The notes beneath the pieces were generated by a model, which was not told where the DNA came from, did not search any database, and saw only the letters and a list, made by a program, of their open reading frames with translations. This document shows, piece after piece, positions 36,870-49,990 of a stretch of 64,000 bases of DNA. Each line of letters starts with the position of its first letter. Position 1 is the stretch's first letter. The position numbers were made by a program, and so were the translations under genes. The stretch lies in the NCBI GenBank assembly GCA_007922305.1, contig ML677374.1, forward strand, positions 9,486,094-9,550,093, in the 5' to 3' direction. The DNA comes from Dermatemys mawii. Taxonomy: Eukaryota > Chordata > Testudines > Dermatemydidae.

Positions 36870-39800
36870 AATCAACTAGACTTGCATTTTCTGGGTTTCA
36901 GTTCCTGGCATATTCACTAGTAATTATTATGGAGGATGGCTAAATTAAAGGAGATGGATGTTCAAGAAATAGTATTTCCAGAGTTTGAGTGCAAGAAAAT
37001 AATACTGTATGTAGTTGATGAATACCAGGAGCACTTAAAGAGAATGTGCAGAAATTAGGTTACCTATTCTATGGCTAGTTTACACTGAATTTCCAAAATT
37101 GTTTTGAAGACACTTTATGTATGTCATCTTTAAATGATGATCATTATCATAATAGGTTGCCATATGAACTAAAGGCAAGGGTAAAGCTAAGAAAGGGGCA
37201 AGTTTCTTCTTTACATTGCTTGCAATGGCCTCAAAATATGGATACATGAAGCTGCCTAACAGAGAAACCAGCTTTTTGCTACATATTCTACATTACTGAT
37301 TTAGAAGCTACCTCCCTTCTCCACCTAGATGTCCAAGTGCATGAGGTGAAGAAAAGGGCTCTGGTAGTCATAAGTCGGGTGCAAAACAGTATTGCAAGCA
37401 GGCAGATGGCATCTTGCCTTAGCACAAAATGCCACCACTATACCCATGTAGCACTGGAGGGAATGGATTGTGGGTAATGGAGATGTAGTTAGCTGGAATG
37501 GAGGAGTTGATGTGCTCATGGCCCTGTAAGCAAATACCATTCAGAGCCAGTTAGTACAGATTTCCCCTGTCCAACTATCCTCCTTCTCCTGAGAGGTTTT
37601 AGGGTTTGCATCTGTGACACTGAGCCAGAAAAGGTTAAGCAACTAGCTGGAGTACGGTCATAGAAACACTCAACAAAAGGAGTAGGATCTCACATACTGG
37701 ACACATATCCAGCTACGAGACCCTATTTGCACTGTTTAGGTTTATAGCCATAAGGCCAGGATCCAGCCAGTGGCAAACCTGGATATTTATGCGTCTACTC
37801 CATACAAGGTGACTGTAGGATATCCCATTAATAGGTAGCTTAAACACTAAAATTACATTTAGCAAAATGCAATGAAGTCTTCCATTATTCATATGGAAAA
37901 AGGTAGTTCATTTGAATACTAATAGGCTCATCTTTTCCTTGTAAGCCATGATTCAGATTTGTAGTCAGCTATCGAAAGAAGAGAAAGAAGTGACCTCCGT
38001 TCTGACAGCCAAATAATTTTACTGTTCAAAAGTTATTGGAACCTTTCAAAGCATAATGCTCAACAATTTGTATTCCAAATACCTCCCTTATAAACTCAAG
38101 GATTGCTAAAGGTTACATATCTCAGCTTTAACACAGGTGACCTTTCCTCAAATTAGTGACTCAATCAAACACTGACGAGATCATCTCTTTGACATAGAGC
38201 AAAATTATGGTAACATTGATAGGTGCTCTTATCCAGTATGACTTCTACTTCTGGGGTATTAGGAGAGAAAAGGAAATTCTATTAAATTGTATTAGAGAAA
38301 CAGATATTCAGCCTCCAGCAATGTGAATATATTGGAGCACTACACAGAGTATGCTGTGAAAAGAAAGGATATGAAATGAGATTTCAGAAGGAAGAACAGG
38401 AATCTAAGCAACCATGGACTATAATCCTAGCCACAATGTAGTGCTGATTATAATTCTATGTCTTGGACATAAGTGAGGAAGACTGAATTAAGATTTGGAG
38501 GCTACGTGGATACATGATTTGAAACTGTGCTTACACTAGCTGAAGATCTGGCCCTGAGTGTGAGAATAGCAGGGACTGAATGGTTTATATCTTGCCTATG
38601 ATTTATAAGTGTCCAAAATGCATTTACATAATTCTTCCTTCCTCTTACAGGTCAGAATAATTTACCACAAAATAAAATGCATGATCAGGATTAATTGCAA
38701 GACTTCCTGTGCATTCAGTATTTCCGGAGAATTGCTGTAAGTGTACAGGATGTTGGAATGTTAACACTTTAAATATTCAACACAGACTCAGAGAGGAGTT
38801 AAGATTTTTTTGCTGAGATATTCGGATCCCAATCTTGTGAGATGCTGAGTTCTCTCAGTTCCAGATATCTTCACCTTGAAGGATCAGGCCCTAATTTCTG
38901 ACTGTCATAATGAAAACAGGAGGAAATAGTGAGAGAAATCACTTCAGTTTAGGATAAAAAGCGCCACAGGGAACACATTGTGCAATGTAGCTCAAATGAG
39001 AGAAAATCCTTTCAATCCTAAAACATCACAGAAGGTCAAGTGTCAGCAGAGAAGCAGCAGAGAAGGAAAAGCCATCAGAGGAAATGCCTTCCAGACACCA
39101 CTATGTTTAAGCAGATTTACTAGTTCTCATGTCTAGCTCTTAACAATCCAGGTCACAAGACAGTAATGAGAGATGACATCTAAATTCTTAGCATGGACCC
39201 ATCACCACCGTACTAGATCCACTTACCAAGAATATTAATGTAAATACATGAAGATCTTTATATCTTCTTTGTATCTCTTTCACCAAGACTCTTTCCAGGT
39301 AGAATACTTCAGTACAGACCAGTAACAAAAAAGAAAATAACAAAAACAACAAAGCACAAAGACACAAAACTTGAAATGCTCAAAAGTTTGAGTTTCAATT
39401 CTCCCCCAACACCCCGACCCAGCAATATACTTGTAATGAATCTTTTCACAGAAGTGCTTTCATTTTTCATCCAGCTCTACCATTATCAAATTTAAGAAAT
39501 CATTTCATTTTCTTCTCGCGAAAGACAATGCTGGTCCAAGGCAAGCCAGGGGTTTAGCTATATGCACCATTAGTGCAGAACAAGCTGGGATGTAAATCTA
39601 CCCCATACTCACTCACTAGCCTGCCTCACTCTATGTGACCATGTGGACCCTGTTACTATGCACTGGAAGTTCTGTAGTGCAGCATATTTCATTTATACAC
39701 TGTGGAACAGAGCATTTGAGACACCCCCCTCTCCCCCCACCTGCATAAGAATATCCCATAGCCCTGTGGTTAGGTCACTCACCTAAGAGACGGGAAACCC

Positions 39801-40035
39801 ACATGCAAATCCCTTCTTAGTCTCAGGGAGATGTCTTTTATGGTCTTCTCCACTTGACGTTGAAGGTGCTTAGGTATTACGGTGATGGAGATAAGATTTT
39901 GTACTAAGATTAGGAGATTAGATGATGCAGGCTTGGGGCTGCTAGTATAAACTGGCACAGCTTGTTTGCACCAGCAGCGATTCTGGCCTCTGATGTCTAT
40001 TTAAAGAGGCAGATGAACTCCTCGCTCCTAGCTGT
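36870..40035. other. unassigned non-coding stretch
   Basis: No gene is supported in 3.2 kb. At 39755-39835 'agccctgtggttaggtcact' followed by 'caaatcccttcttag' resembles the left half of the tRNA-related foldback at 12921. Elsewhere nothing is recognised. Confidence 0.45.
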
Positions 40036-40095
40036 GATTTTCAAAGAGGCATAAGGGAGGTAGGCACCAAATTTGCTTAGGCTCCTTTGAAAATC
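40036..40095. repeat. 20-bp imperfect inverted repeat
   Basis: gattttcaaagaggcataag (40036-40055) pairs with cttaggctcctttgaaaatc (40076-40095) at 17 of 20 positions. It resembles an internal deletion product of the 'ttttcaaaag' palindromic family at 36697. Confidence 0.75.
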
Positions 40096-42757
40096 CCAGT
40101 CCGTATTACTGTTCTCAGCCGAAAAAAAAATACTGTTTAAATGATTTTTTAAAGAAAAAAGCTCACACCATCACCACCCAGTGAAAGCCATTTGCTACTC
40201 AAATCTTTGCAAATAGAATTATCCATTAAAAGCATGTAATTTCCCACTACTTGTGCATAAAACGGAGGCAGGTTTTTCCAACCGACTGCATCTCTGCCAT
40301 TAGCCTGCTGCTTTTACACAGTGTCTTCACATGCCAAATGATTCAGGCTGTGCGTTCCCCTGCCCAGATCTTTACAGCTACATAGTAATTGCAAAGCTGG
40401 GAATGAAAACTTTACACAACCTGCTATGATTGATGCAACTTGACTAATGCAAAAAAATCTACCATACATGGGCAAAGCATACACGTGCAATTGGATTTTT
40501 ATTAAAACAAAAAAAGACTCCAATTTTCCAAAAAGCAGATTTTAGCTGCTGATAAAAGGTGTGCAAAATTCAAATAATTCATCCAGTGTCTGTTATCAAT
40601 TTAGTTCTTAGCTTTGCCAAAAAATGCACAAAACAATCTAGCATTTCCATGAAAAATAACTAGAATGAAATACAATCTAATCTAAACATGAGTATACCAA
40701 GAGATTTGAGAAGGTAGATGGACAGGCACAAAAATATATAGCCAGACTCCCAGCTTGTATAAATCAGCATAGGCCTAATTTTAGGGAAACATGAGACACA
40801 TGATAAGTATGTAGATCCAAAATGGTTCTTATATTTGTTTTGTTTCCATCATGTTATGTGTATGGATCTGAGCTCATAATAGATACTATTATTTCAGAAT
40901 GTCTGAGTAAGAACTTCATCAATATACATTAAAATATTTCACTGGAGCCAAAATCCACCATCCTCCAAATATTACAGCATCATCTCTGGGGAAATGGTCA
41001 CTCACTGATCATAGAAGCTTCTTTATTAAGTTGCCTTCAGTAAAAAAGAGTGATGAAGATATGTATAGGTGCTTATAACTCTACATGTGTCACTGTATCT
41101 GGGGAGCTGTAAGCCTGAAGGAACTAATCTGGCTAGAGGGACGGATGAAGAAGAGAGAAGAAACTCATCCTCTGTCCTGAGGATAAAGAGTAACAGTGGT
41201 AGATGAAATGTTCAAATATTCATTACCCAGGAGAGGGGAGGCCATTAATAAATAATTGAGATGCTATGCTATAGATGTTGCATTAATCTCAGAGGATCTG
41301 TTACAGATGTTTTTAATCCGATACTGAGTAAGGCATAAGAACTTTTGGAGCATCTTTCTTCACAAAGATTGCAAAAAATGCAATGATGGAAGATAACTGA
41401 GTGAGAGAAAAATAATGAAATAATGCATTCAAAGCTAAAGTAAGTTGTCGGGCTATAATTCAGATCTATGCCACAAGTACTACAGCAGCAAGTGAAAAAT
41501 AGATTATTTTTTTGGAGTGAGTAATAGAATCCCAAGGCAAGATGTAACCATAGTTATTGTAGACTTCGGCATAAAAGTTGGAGCTGAGGCATATAACAGA
41601 AGATCCCCAGGACAATATGGACAGTGGTTGTAGCTCTTACCTATAGCATTCTTCATAGCATATAGACATCATATTTCTTAGAGCTTCTCATACTGACATC
41701 AAGGGCAGTGCATATAAAAATCAGTGGCTACAGCTACACAGTAAGAATAATCTATGGATTGCTGTATACATTTGTAATATTTTGATGAGGGAGGTCATAT
41801 GTATTTGAGGAATTTATATACCAAGAAAGATAGATGAAGTTATTTTGTCTAATTTCAACTCCCCTCAAACTGTGCATGTTGAAAATTCACATCCTGCTTA
41901 AGGGAGTTTGAAAGGAGAGGTGAGACAAAACCCAGTGAAAAATTAAGCAGCAAGGAAGAAAAGAGAAAAACTTCAATAAAAAAAGACAGTGTCCAACATT
42001 TTCAAGAGTGACTTGATGCCTCTTATACTGTCCTCAATTAGGCACCAAAATAAGAGGTCTGATTTCCAATGGGCAGATGCTCTATCATCAATGAAAATGA
42101 ATTCCTTTTACAGGTAGCTCAGTTTGGGCACCCCCCAAAAAATCTAGGCACTCAAAATTACTATTTTTGGAAATTTAAGGCAGTACGCATGTATACATCT
42201 TCACCAGCATATATGGGACACTAGGGAGGGTCTATTCCATAGAACTCCATTGTTAGGGGTCCCAGTTTTTTACCCAGGGAAGGCATTAGACATACAGCCA
42301 AATAATTAAGAGATACTTCATGATAATAGTTGTTCCAGTATCCCTGCAGCTGGGAGGTTAGAGAAGTGCAAGGTACTGTCAGAAAATTATTAAAAGTAAG
42401 TATACCCCCATTAGAAGGTTAAAAACCAAGATGAGGATTTGATTTATACTATTAATAAACTGTAGTTTCCAAACTTTCATAATGTGCACAAGTGCCAGGT
42501 GGAAATAAGAAAGGAAGGACTTTAGCTGAGATATGTTTGCAGGCTGTGCCAGAGAACAAACTCATAACTCAAGCAAACCAAAATACCACATTACTACTGT
42601 ACTTAATCCTGTACCTAGGAAAATAGATCAGAGGAGTGGAAGAAACTTGCTAAAATAGGCATGACCTTCTGATAAGCCAAGGTGGGTAAGGTCAGTAGGT
42701 TGGTATATTAACCAGTTAACTTTTAAAACTCTGAAGGCCTCGTATTCACATTTTTGT
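40096..42757. other. unassigned non-coding stretch
   Basis: No gene. 41990-42180 contains phrases (cattttcaagagtgacttga, aattaggcaccaaaataa) that look like a decayed copy of the 36697 type element, without definable ends. Confidence 0.45.
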
Positions 42758-42960
42758 TAGGCCATCAGGGCCGGCTGCAGGCACCAGCAGAGGAAGCATG
42801 TGCTTGGGCGGCACATTTTAAGGGGTGGCAATCCGGCCAATCTTGGGGCAGCACATTCCAGTGCCCTCCCCCCTCTTTTTTTTTGCTTCTGCGGTGCTTG
42901 GTCCCCCCCTTTTTTTTTGTTTGGGGCAGCAAAAAAGTTAAAGCCAGCCCTATAGGCCAC
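42758..42960. mobile_element. hAT-like MITE 'cagggccggct' family
   Basis: The element 42766-42952 begins cagggccggctgcaggcacc and ends aaagccagcccta; the ends are reverse complements with few changes. The flanks taggccat (42758-42765) and taggccac (42953-42960) match at 7 of 8 positions, a good aged hAT target duplication. The interior has 'gaagcatgtgcttgggcggc' and two T-runs. The copy at 63082-63241 is the same family in the opposite orientation. The overlapping frames of 65 to 106 codons here are not genes. Confidence 0.88.
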
Positions 42961-43491
42961 AAATGAACATGAATTTGATGGTCTTACTTTAATATCTTGG
43001 AACATTGGGCCACAGAGAAAAACACCAATGAAAGACACTGTTTGAGATTCCAGCTCACAAATAGTAGGTAGGGTCACTTCTGAACAGTGCTGCTTGTTCA
43101 GGACTGAATCATGCCTGAACCCAGTTTAAGGATTATGTAGACTCTGCCTCCCCACCCCCTCACTGATTTCCAGATCATGTGTGCTTATTTACAAGTAAAA
43201 TTAAGTTTTTACTAACGGCCATCCCTGCAAGATCAACCTGGGATTGGAGGGTCCAAGGGTTCCTCCTTTGTCCAGGGTTTTCCATGGAAGTGGATTGCAC
43301 AGAACTTCAACCCTGTTTAAAAAACTGGAATGATTCGAGTCCCATCCAGATTTTTGGATTAAACTGGCCTGTCTTGCCTCAGTTAAATTAAAAGACTAAA
43401 GGGGAGGGAAGGCAAATGATACTGGATGGCTGTTTTCACTTCTCCTTCCCTCTTCCTCTCCATACTTAAGTAAAAGTGTTAATCCTAATTT
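42961..43491. other. unassigned non-coding stretch
   Basis: Nothing recognised. Confidence 0.45.
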
Positions 43492-43640
43492 AGGCCCCAA
43501 TTCAGCAAAGCATTTAACTTTAATTATTGGTACTATTCACACGCTTAAAATTAAGCACATAGTTTAGTGATCTGCTGAATAGGGCCTGGATTTACTCACA
43601 TGCTTAAAATTATGCATGTGCTTAAATTCTTTGCACTGAT
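43492..43640. mobile_element. palindromic miniature element, 'aagcac' type
   Basis: 'aggccccaattcagcaaagc' at the left is mirrored by 'gtgatctgctgaatagggcct' at 43567-43587, and the flanking 'acttaagcac'-like phrases (cttaaaattaagcacatag, atgcatgtgcttaaattc) repeat the motifs of 31750-31878. The text after 43588 appears to be a second partial copy. Confidence 0.65.
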
Positions 43641-46096
43641 GTGCAATAGAGTTGTAAATCAAGCCTGTCAACTTTTAGTGTTCAGTTACTTTAATATGCT
43701 TTGGGGCTCTTGCGTATATATTTACATAACTTGGTCTCAGTCTTCATTGATCCCTGGCTCTCTGCAAGGTTGCCATTTCATATACTCAATTTTCAGAAGC
43801 AAGCCTAAGTTAAAACAAAGGCTTGAAATGAGAGAAAAATCACTGAAGATCTCAGATCAAAGTCAGCTCCAAACGGAACTTGCTATATTTATCCAGATGT
43901 CTACTACATATTTAGAGACAACATTAAGTATATATTGCACTACATTTAGAAAATAATCACTGCACACCTTTAAGTTTCATAACCTGTCATGCAGAGGAAC
44001 TATATCTCCAGTCTGGAGGAGTCCAGGCCAAGAGAGAGTCATACCAAGAAAATGAGAGCAATATTGTTTCTTTCATTACTTATTGTTGTAAATGGCTGAC
44101 CTTTCTAGAAGTGAAGGATAATCTGATTTTTCCCTTTCACTGTTTGCTTATATTTTCTGAAATTAGCTTACCCCATATTAACAATCCAAGATTGTCCCCC
44201 ACAATTTACCCAGCACGTATAATGTGTTAAATATGTACATTTTAAAAAGGAAAAAGAAAGAAAATCAGTTATTTGTTGTTCTAAGTAGTAACCGCAAGGA
44301 GAATCACAAATAGACAAATGCTTTTTTCTTCTAGACAGCAAGTCCTGAAGCAATAAAGAGGAGAAACACTTCCATTAATTTCAGCTGAGAAAGATCAATA
44401 CTAGTGACACCAACTAAAACAGATCCTTTTCTCTAAAGATCCAACCAAAACTGGAGCAAAAACACTGTCACTAAAAACTAAGCTGCAAAAAAAATGTAAC
44501 CCCCCCTTTGTACTTTATTCCTTTTATTAGAATCAAGAGATAGCTAGTATCAGGATGCAACTGCATAACAACTTTTGTCACGACCAAGCCCCTCTTCTGA
44601 AAGGTTGTATTAATTTTGCTGGGAAGTGATGCTGTGTTTTGCCCTGTGCGTCTTCCTGCAGCCCCAGTTCACTTACTCAGCTTACGCCAAAGGAAAGCAG
44701 CAGGAAAACAGAAGTTGGTAGACATTAGCATCTGCTTCCCAGGATGCAGACTAAAGTTTTCAGTATCCGAAGGGTTAAAAGGAACAACTGAAAGTGTCTC
44801 AAAGGTTTCTGGTTTACACTTCCTGGAAAACTAAAACAAATAAAAAAATATTTACCATTTCTCACATTCCAATGCACCTGCCCTGCAACCTTCCTTTACG
44901 GCTGTAGCTCCCAACTGGGGCCACTCAGACAGTCTGCAAGTTACACCTTGAGTGTCTGTAGAGCTACAGCCTTGGTCCAGCAAGTTTGACTTCAGCAGCC
45001 TGTCAGTAACACCAGTCACACCCTGGCCTCCACCAGCCTCCATTACTACTTGCTGGATGACCCAATCATACTCCCAGACCTGAATTTTCCCAAAATTCAT
45101 TTTCTGCCCTGCCTTGTCCAGCCCTCTCCTGGACAGTTCAGTCAGAGATCTGATGTTGTGAGACTTGCTTCATTTTAAAACGATAAATCAGAACTTGAAA
45201 GGTCCTATAGAAAAAGCATTACTATGGGCCAAATTTGCTGCTGGGGTAAGCACGCTCTATGTGATGTAAGAGAGGAAGTGTTCCCGTTTACATGAGGAAA
45301 GAATTAGTCCCTTTGTGCAATATTCTCTCTCTTTCACCTCAGCATATAGAACAATCTGCTCCCTGATTCATCCATTGCCTATTAATTTTAAAGCTATATA
45401 TTTTGGTCCTTTGCACTTAGAATGTGTGTGTGCAGCACATGGCTTGCAGTCACTTTATATATAAAAGCTCCTTTCAACTTCGATTGCTCATGGAAGCCTT
45501 TCATAATCAAGGGAAAGTCATTTGTGTACATCCAACCCCCTTTGTCATACTTATTACATTAATTGGAACTGATGGAGTAGGGGTTGATTTCCCCATTCGG
45601 TATAAAGCTGGCTGCTCAAATGAGAGCTAATCTGCTTTGAAAATGCTTTCCCTTTAATGCAGCTAGTGACGTTTTGTTAAAGACAGACATCTACTATTTA
45701 ATGCACTTCATCTTTCAAAAGTGAGCAAATACTTTTAATTAATTTAATTATGGTAATTGTGCAGGTGTCTTGTGTGCTCCATGATGCATTTTGATTTTCA
45801 AGATACAGCATTCTAAAAGGGAATCAAAGATTTTCTTGGTCCACAGTGTAAGAGACTGTGGAGAATGAACTACAAATAATAATAGTAATATTATCATCAG
45901 TGTATACTATGCTAGTGGGATGACAATGTGCGCTCTTAGCAGGTGTTGATTCTGCTGGGGAAGTGTTCAGTAGGCTCACTGAAGCAGGTGGCTTATTGCT
46001 CTTCTTAGTCGATCTCTAAACAGAAAGGTTCTGCAGTGCAAGCTGAGCACTGCAGCCCATACATAGAAGTCCTGAGAGCATCAGCTCAGATCAGAA
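43641..46096. other. unassigned non-coding stretch
   Basis: No gene or transposon end. 45640-45800 (ttttaattaatttaattatg at its core) is repeat-free and TAAT-rich, a weaker counterpart of 55690-56050. The 118-codon frame at 43600-43956 begins inside a palindromic element and shows no domain. Confidence 0.45.
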
Positions 46097-46405
46097 TTAG
46101 AGCCGTGTGGGAACCAGAATTTTTGTTCAAACAAAAGAAACCAAGTGAAAGTTCACACAGCACAATTTAAATCAAAATTTCATTTTCAAACTTTTTGAAC
46201 TTTAGAATATAAACTCAACTTTGTTTTGACATTTTTTTAAAAGAAAAATTGAAGCATTCCATTTGGATAAAATCAAACAGAACGTTGACATTAGTGAAAC
46301 ATTTGGATTTTTTTTCAAATGAAACGTAATTGGATTTTGGTGAATTGGCATTTTTCAGTGCAAGAATGTTTTGTCAGAAAATTTTTGACCGACTCTAATG
46401 AGAAT
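46097..46405. mobile_element. AT-rich MITE with 'agagcc' ends
   Basis: The left end 'ttagagccgtgtgggaacca' and the right end 'tttttgaccgactctaatga' are inverted over 'ttagag(c/t)cg'. The interior is AT-run-rich (tcaaaatttcattttcaaac, gaaacatttggatttttttt). Its right end ctctaatgagaa recurs at the end of 7200-7645. Non-coding; superfamily unknown. Confidence 0.6.
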
Positions 46406-47814
46406 AAGGCTGACAGACAGACTGGCAAGGGGAAAGACTGAATGATGTTACCATAGGTATTTCCTTGTGGACCGCTGCAGGATGCATGTCCAAGTGACAT
46501 TACTTTCACATTCATTACGGTCAAGTGCTGGTTAATACAGATTCTGTAGTCCCAGCAATCAGAGAATGGGACCAGGAATTATCATATATAGTTCCACTAA
46601 GGGTGCTAGACGTTTATCTGTTATGTTATTGTAAGGCTCCATACAGTGCTGTTGTAAATGGTCTTGCTTGTTGTATTTCTCTGAATATATATTCGGGTAG
46701 ATCTTGGAGAAACGTTTAATGTCAGTTGTGTCATTATTTTTGCATGTTTTGTGTATGAAAGCTTTACAGGCTGCTATTTCTCTTAAGGAGAATGTGTTTT
46801 ATGTGTAGCTAGTGTCCACAAGTTACACTGTACATATACATGGTTCCATAACCATTCTATGGTGTCAAGCACTGTAAGGTCTCACTGCTGTATGCTGCTA
46901 AGCATGCTGGAGAGGTTCAGAGGATCCTCAACTCCCACCCAAGTCAGTGGGTCTCATGGGCACTCAGCACTGCCGAAATGCTCAGCACTTTGCAGAATGA
47001 GTTTAAGGATGAACAAACTGGCCAGGAATGCGGAGTTTGCAGGAGTCGAGCTGTCCAGAGTGAACTGGGAAAATATCAGTCTGCCAGAGGAGTAAACAGC
47101 ATGCAGAGCTCGTTTTTAAATCATTCCCCTGATATCCACACACGCAGAGGAAATATTACAGTCCCCAATTCACCAGTCCTAATCCCACCATCACTGTTCC
47201 ACACTTGCAGAACGGACACTGTTCTCCTTTGCTTTCACTGGGAATTTTGTCTAAACAAGACTAGCAGTTTTGGGGCTCAACTGCGGGGTGGGGCGGGGGG
47301 AACAGCAGAAGCAGATTAACACTAACTTCCTGGGAGTAGCCAGGGCTATAAGGCACCTTGCTACCACCTTCACTTAGTGTTAGGAAGTCTTGTCTATGCC
47401 AGTGAACTGATGACCACACGACAGAAGCAAAAGTTCTCAAAGAAGATGTCTTCCAAAACTTGGCAGGAAGTGTCAATAGAACAGGATGCCTGAGCCGGGG
47501 TATAAAATGCTAGTTTCACTACCTTTGGGATCACTGACAAAGTCCAAAAATAGGATCCTATTGTGTTAAAGATGTTGTGATAGGCATCCCGGCTGCCTAT
47601 TAAGGAGGAAGTTTGAGCTCTTCTGGGCTTGTGCCACCTGCAGGAAGGAAGCTTAACAGTGGGAATGCCTGTCCCAGGAAGGGCAGTAACTGGGGAAGAC
47701 TGCTGTTCTTCAGAGACTGCTGATGACAGGGACAGATCAGTAAAGCAGGAGACAGCTGCTGACTCAGCTAAGCCAGCCTGGACAAGATGTTGCCAAAAAG
47801 TGGGAAGAGGAGGG
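46406..47814. other. unassigned stretch with palindromic remnants
   Basis: 46910-46985 (agaggatcctcaactccc, cagtgggtctcatgggcact, cagcactgccgaaatgctca) resembles a sauropsid palindromic element centred on cagtggg. A 152-codon minus-strand frame at 47394-47852, the longest in the window, ends within the CR1/hAT junction and has no domain; I treat it as chance. Confidence 0.45.
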
Positions 47815-48700
47815 GACTGAAATGCAAAGAGGACAAATGCAAAGTACTTCACTTACAGGGTGACCAGATGTCTCGATTTTATAGGGACAGTCCCGATATT
47901 TGGGGCTTTTTCTTATATAGGCTCCCATGACCCTCCACTCCCTATCCCAGTTTTTCACATTTGCTATCTAGTCAACCCATCCACTTAGGAAGGAACAGTC
48001 AGTTACACACCTACAAAATGGGAAGTGATTGCCAAGAAGGAGTAATGCAGAAAGGGATCTGGGGGTCACAGTACATCACAAGCTAAATATGAGTCAGCAT
48101 AACACTGCCTTTTTTTGGAGGGGGGCAAACGTTCTTGGATCCATCATCAAGAGTGTTGTAAGCAAGATATGAGAAGTAATTCCTCTGCTCTATTCAGGTT
48201 GATTAGGCTTCAGTTGGAGTACTGTGTCCAGTTCTGTGTGCCACAATACAGGAAAGATGTGGACAAACTGGAGAAAGTCCAGAGAAGAGCAAACAAAAAT
48301 TATTAAAGGCCTAAAAACCCTGACACAAGGGAAGATCGAAAAATTGGGTTTGAGTTCAGTCTGAAGAATAGAAAAGTGAGAGGGGATAACAGTTTAAGTA
48401 CATAAAAGGTTGTTACAAGGAGGGAGGTAAATTGTTCTCATTAATCTGTGAGGATAGGACAAGCAGCAGTAGGCTTAAATTGCAGCCAGAGTGGTTTCAG
48501 ATGGAATTTAAGAAAAACTTCCTGTCAGGCCAGATAAGCACTGGAATAAGTTGCCCAGGGAGGTTGTGGAATCTCTGTCACTGGAGATTTTTTAAGAGCA
48601 GGTTAGACAAAGATTTGTCAGGGATGGTCTAGAATACTTAGTCCTGCCATGAGTGCAGGAGGACTGGACCTCAAGTTCCATTCCAGTCCTATTATTATAG
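47815..48700 (+). mobile_element. CR1 LINE, 5' truncated 3' fragment
   Basis: This is the end of a CR1 retrotransposon: the last part of the reverse transcriptase ORF and the 3' untranslated tail. At 48200-48300 the translation reads LEYCVQFCVPQYRKDVDKLE and then KVQRRA, a conserved CR1 C-terminal stretch. It continues through frameshifts and stops. DNA phrases such as 'aaaggttgttacaaggaggg', 'gttgcccagggaggttgtgg' and 'gggatggtctagaatactta' and the end 'ttccagtcctattattatag' match the CR1 3' end. The 5' part near 47815 reads 'gacaaatgcaaagtacttca', then is interrupted by the hAT element at 47856-47979, and resumes with 'ggaaggaacagtcagttaca'. A T/G-rich patch near 48110-48125 may be another small insertion. 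The element is dead. Confidence 0.92.
47848..47987. mobile_element. hAT-like MITE inserted in CR1
   Basis: The element 47856-47979 starts cagggtgaccagatgtctcg and ends 'ctatctagtcaaccca'. The flanks ttcactta (47848-47855) and tccactta (47980-47987) match at 7 of 8, a hAT-type target duplication. Removing the element and one flank restores continuous CR1 text across the site. It is the same family as 30203-30340, in the opposite orientation. Confidence 0.92.
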
Positions 48701-49990
48701 GAGTATCCCTGATCAGGACATTAAAAAAAGCCTACAGGCAAACCAGGACCCAGAGCACTGAGACAGACATTCTCCTTTCAACTGTTCATTTCTTGACCCT
48801 TAAGTTCTCTGCCTCGCCAGCCCGCTCTGCCCATCCCCCTTCTTTTGGCCTTCTCGCGTTTGGCAATTTGCTTAGCTGCATGGAAAGCAGTGTGCTCAGA
48901 ATTTAGCTGAAAGGCCTCATGTTTTACCTCTTCACTTATGATTAAAGAAAGCAGGTTGTAAAGGTTTTGGGGAGCTCTTTTTTGTCTCCTTATCTGAGGC
49001 AAAACCAAAAAACTTTGTGAAGTTGTCTCTGTGCCTTGAAGGAGGAAGAATAGTAAAATGGACTTTTCAGATAAAGAATCCCAACTCTGACATGATTACT
49101 AAGCTGTAAGAGAAAGTAAGTGGACCATAAAATGATGCCAGAATTATGCATTATCCCCATATCACTTAGCTTTAATTTCTGAATTAAGAAGTCTGTTTTA
49201 ATAGTCACTCGCAATGTCTATTTGTTACCTTCTGTTAGTCCCATAAGGTACCCAATAGCCAAATTATTGCTTCTTTATATTTCAGTAATAGCCAGGTCTC
49301 TTTAAAGAAAGACCTCAGATCACAAGGAACTCATGAAGGAGTTTAATGGTACTTTGAGTTACACTGAAATTTGCATGGATTTGCATTTTACATTCATATT
49401 AACGCCAGATGAGTTCATTATGATTCATGTAACAATAATGAATGCTAAAGGAATAAGTAATGATCGTTATGTTACAACTGTGCTGTAATCCTGTCTCTTT
49501 GCAGTTTCAGGCTTAGTCTCAAAAATAAAGGAAGAATTGGTTACTATCACTCTGAGCACTGTAATGTTGTTCTATTTCTGTGTTGGATCAGATCTCTCTT
49601 GCAGCGGTTTTACTAAGTGCTGCCTGAATATTTAAAACTTATCAATTTGCTGTGTACACTACATCTTATTGGGACTCAAAATTGCTGGACAATCAGTGAA
49701 AGCAATTTTTCCCTCTTGCTCTACATCATTTAACGAATTTTATCTTTGTCTTAGCATTTCAGAAGATTATTATGATTCAGGTAGGGTGATGCCTTTCATA
49801 TGCCCGTCTTGATTTTTCATTCCCAGATTTTAAGCCTATATTAAGCTTCATTGGTGCCCATCAGCAAGAGTTTTGATATTTTAAATGGGATTGCCTGTGC
49901 TGTTAGTTGCTAGTACATTTTTGTTTGTTCCTGTTTGGGGCCTCTCCTGAAGCATCAGTCCAAGAGAAATAAAATATCTTATAATGCCAA
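48701..49990. other. unassigned non-coding stretch
   Basis: No gene or repeat end. 49200-49980 is AT-rich and free of recognisable transposons. Confidence 0.45.

Noticed and set aside
43600..43956. 118-codon plus-strand frame
   Set aside because: Starts inside a palindromic miniature element and shows no protein family signature.
47394..47852. 152-codon minus-strand open frame, the longest in the window
   Set aside because: No recognisable domain, overlaps the junction of a CR1 fragment and a hAT element, and competes with plus-strand frames over the same DNA.
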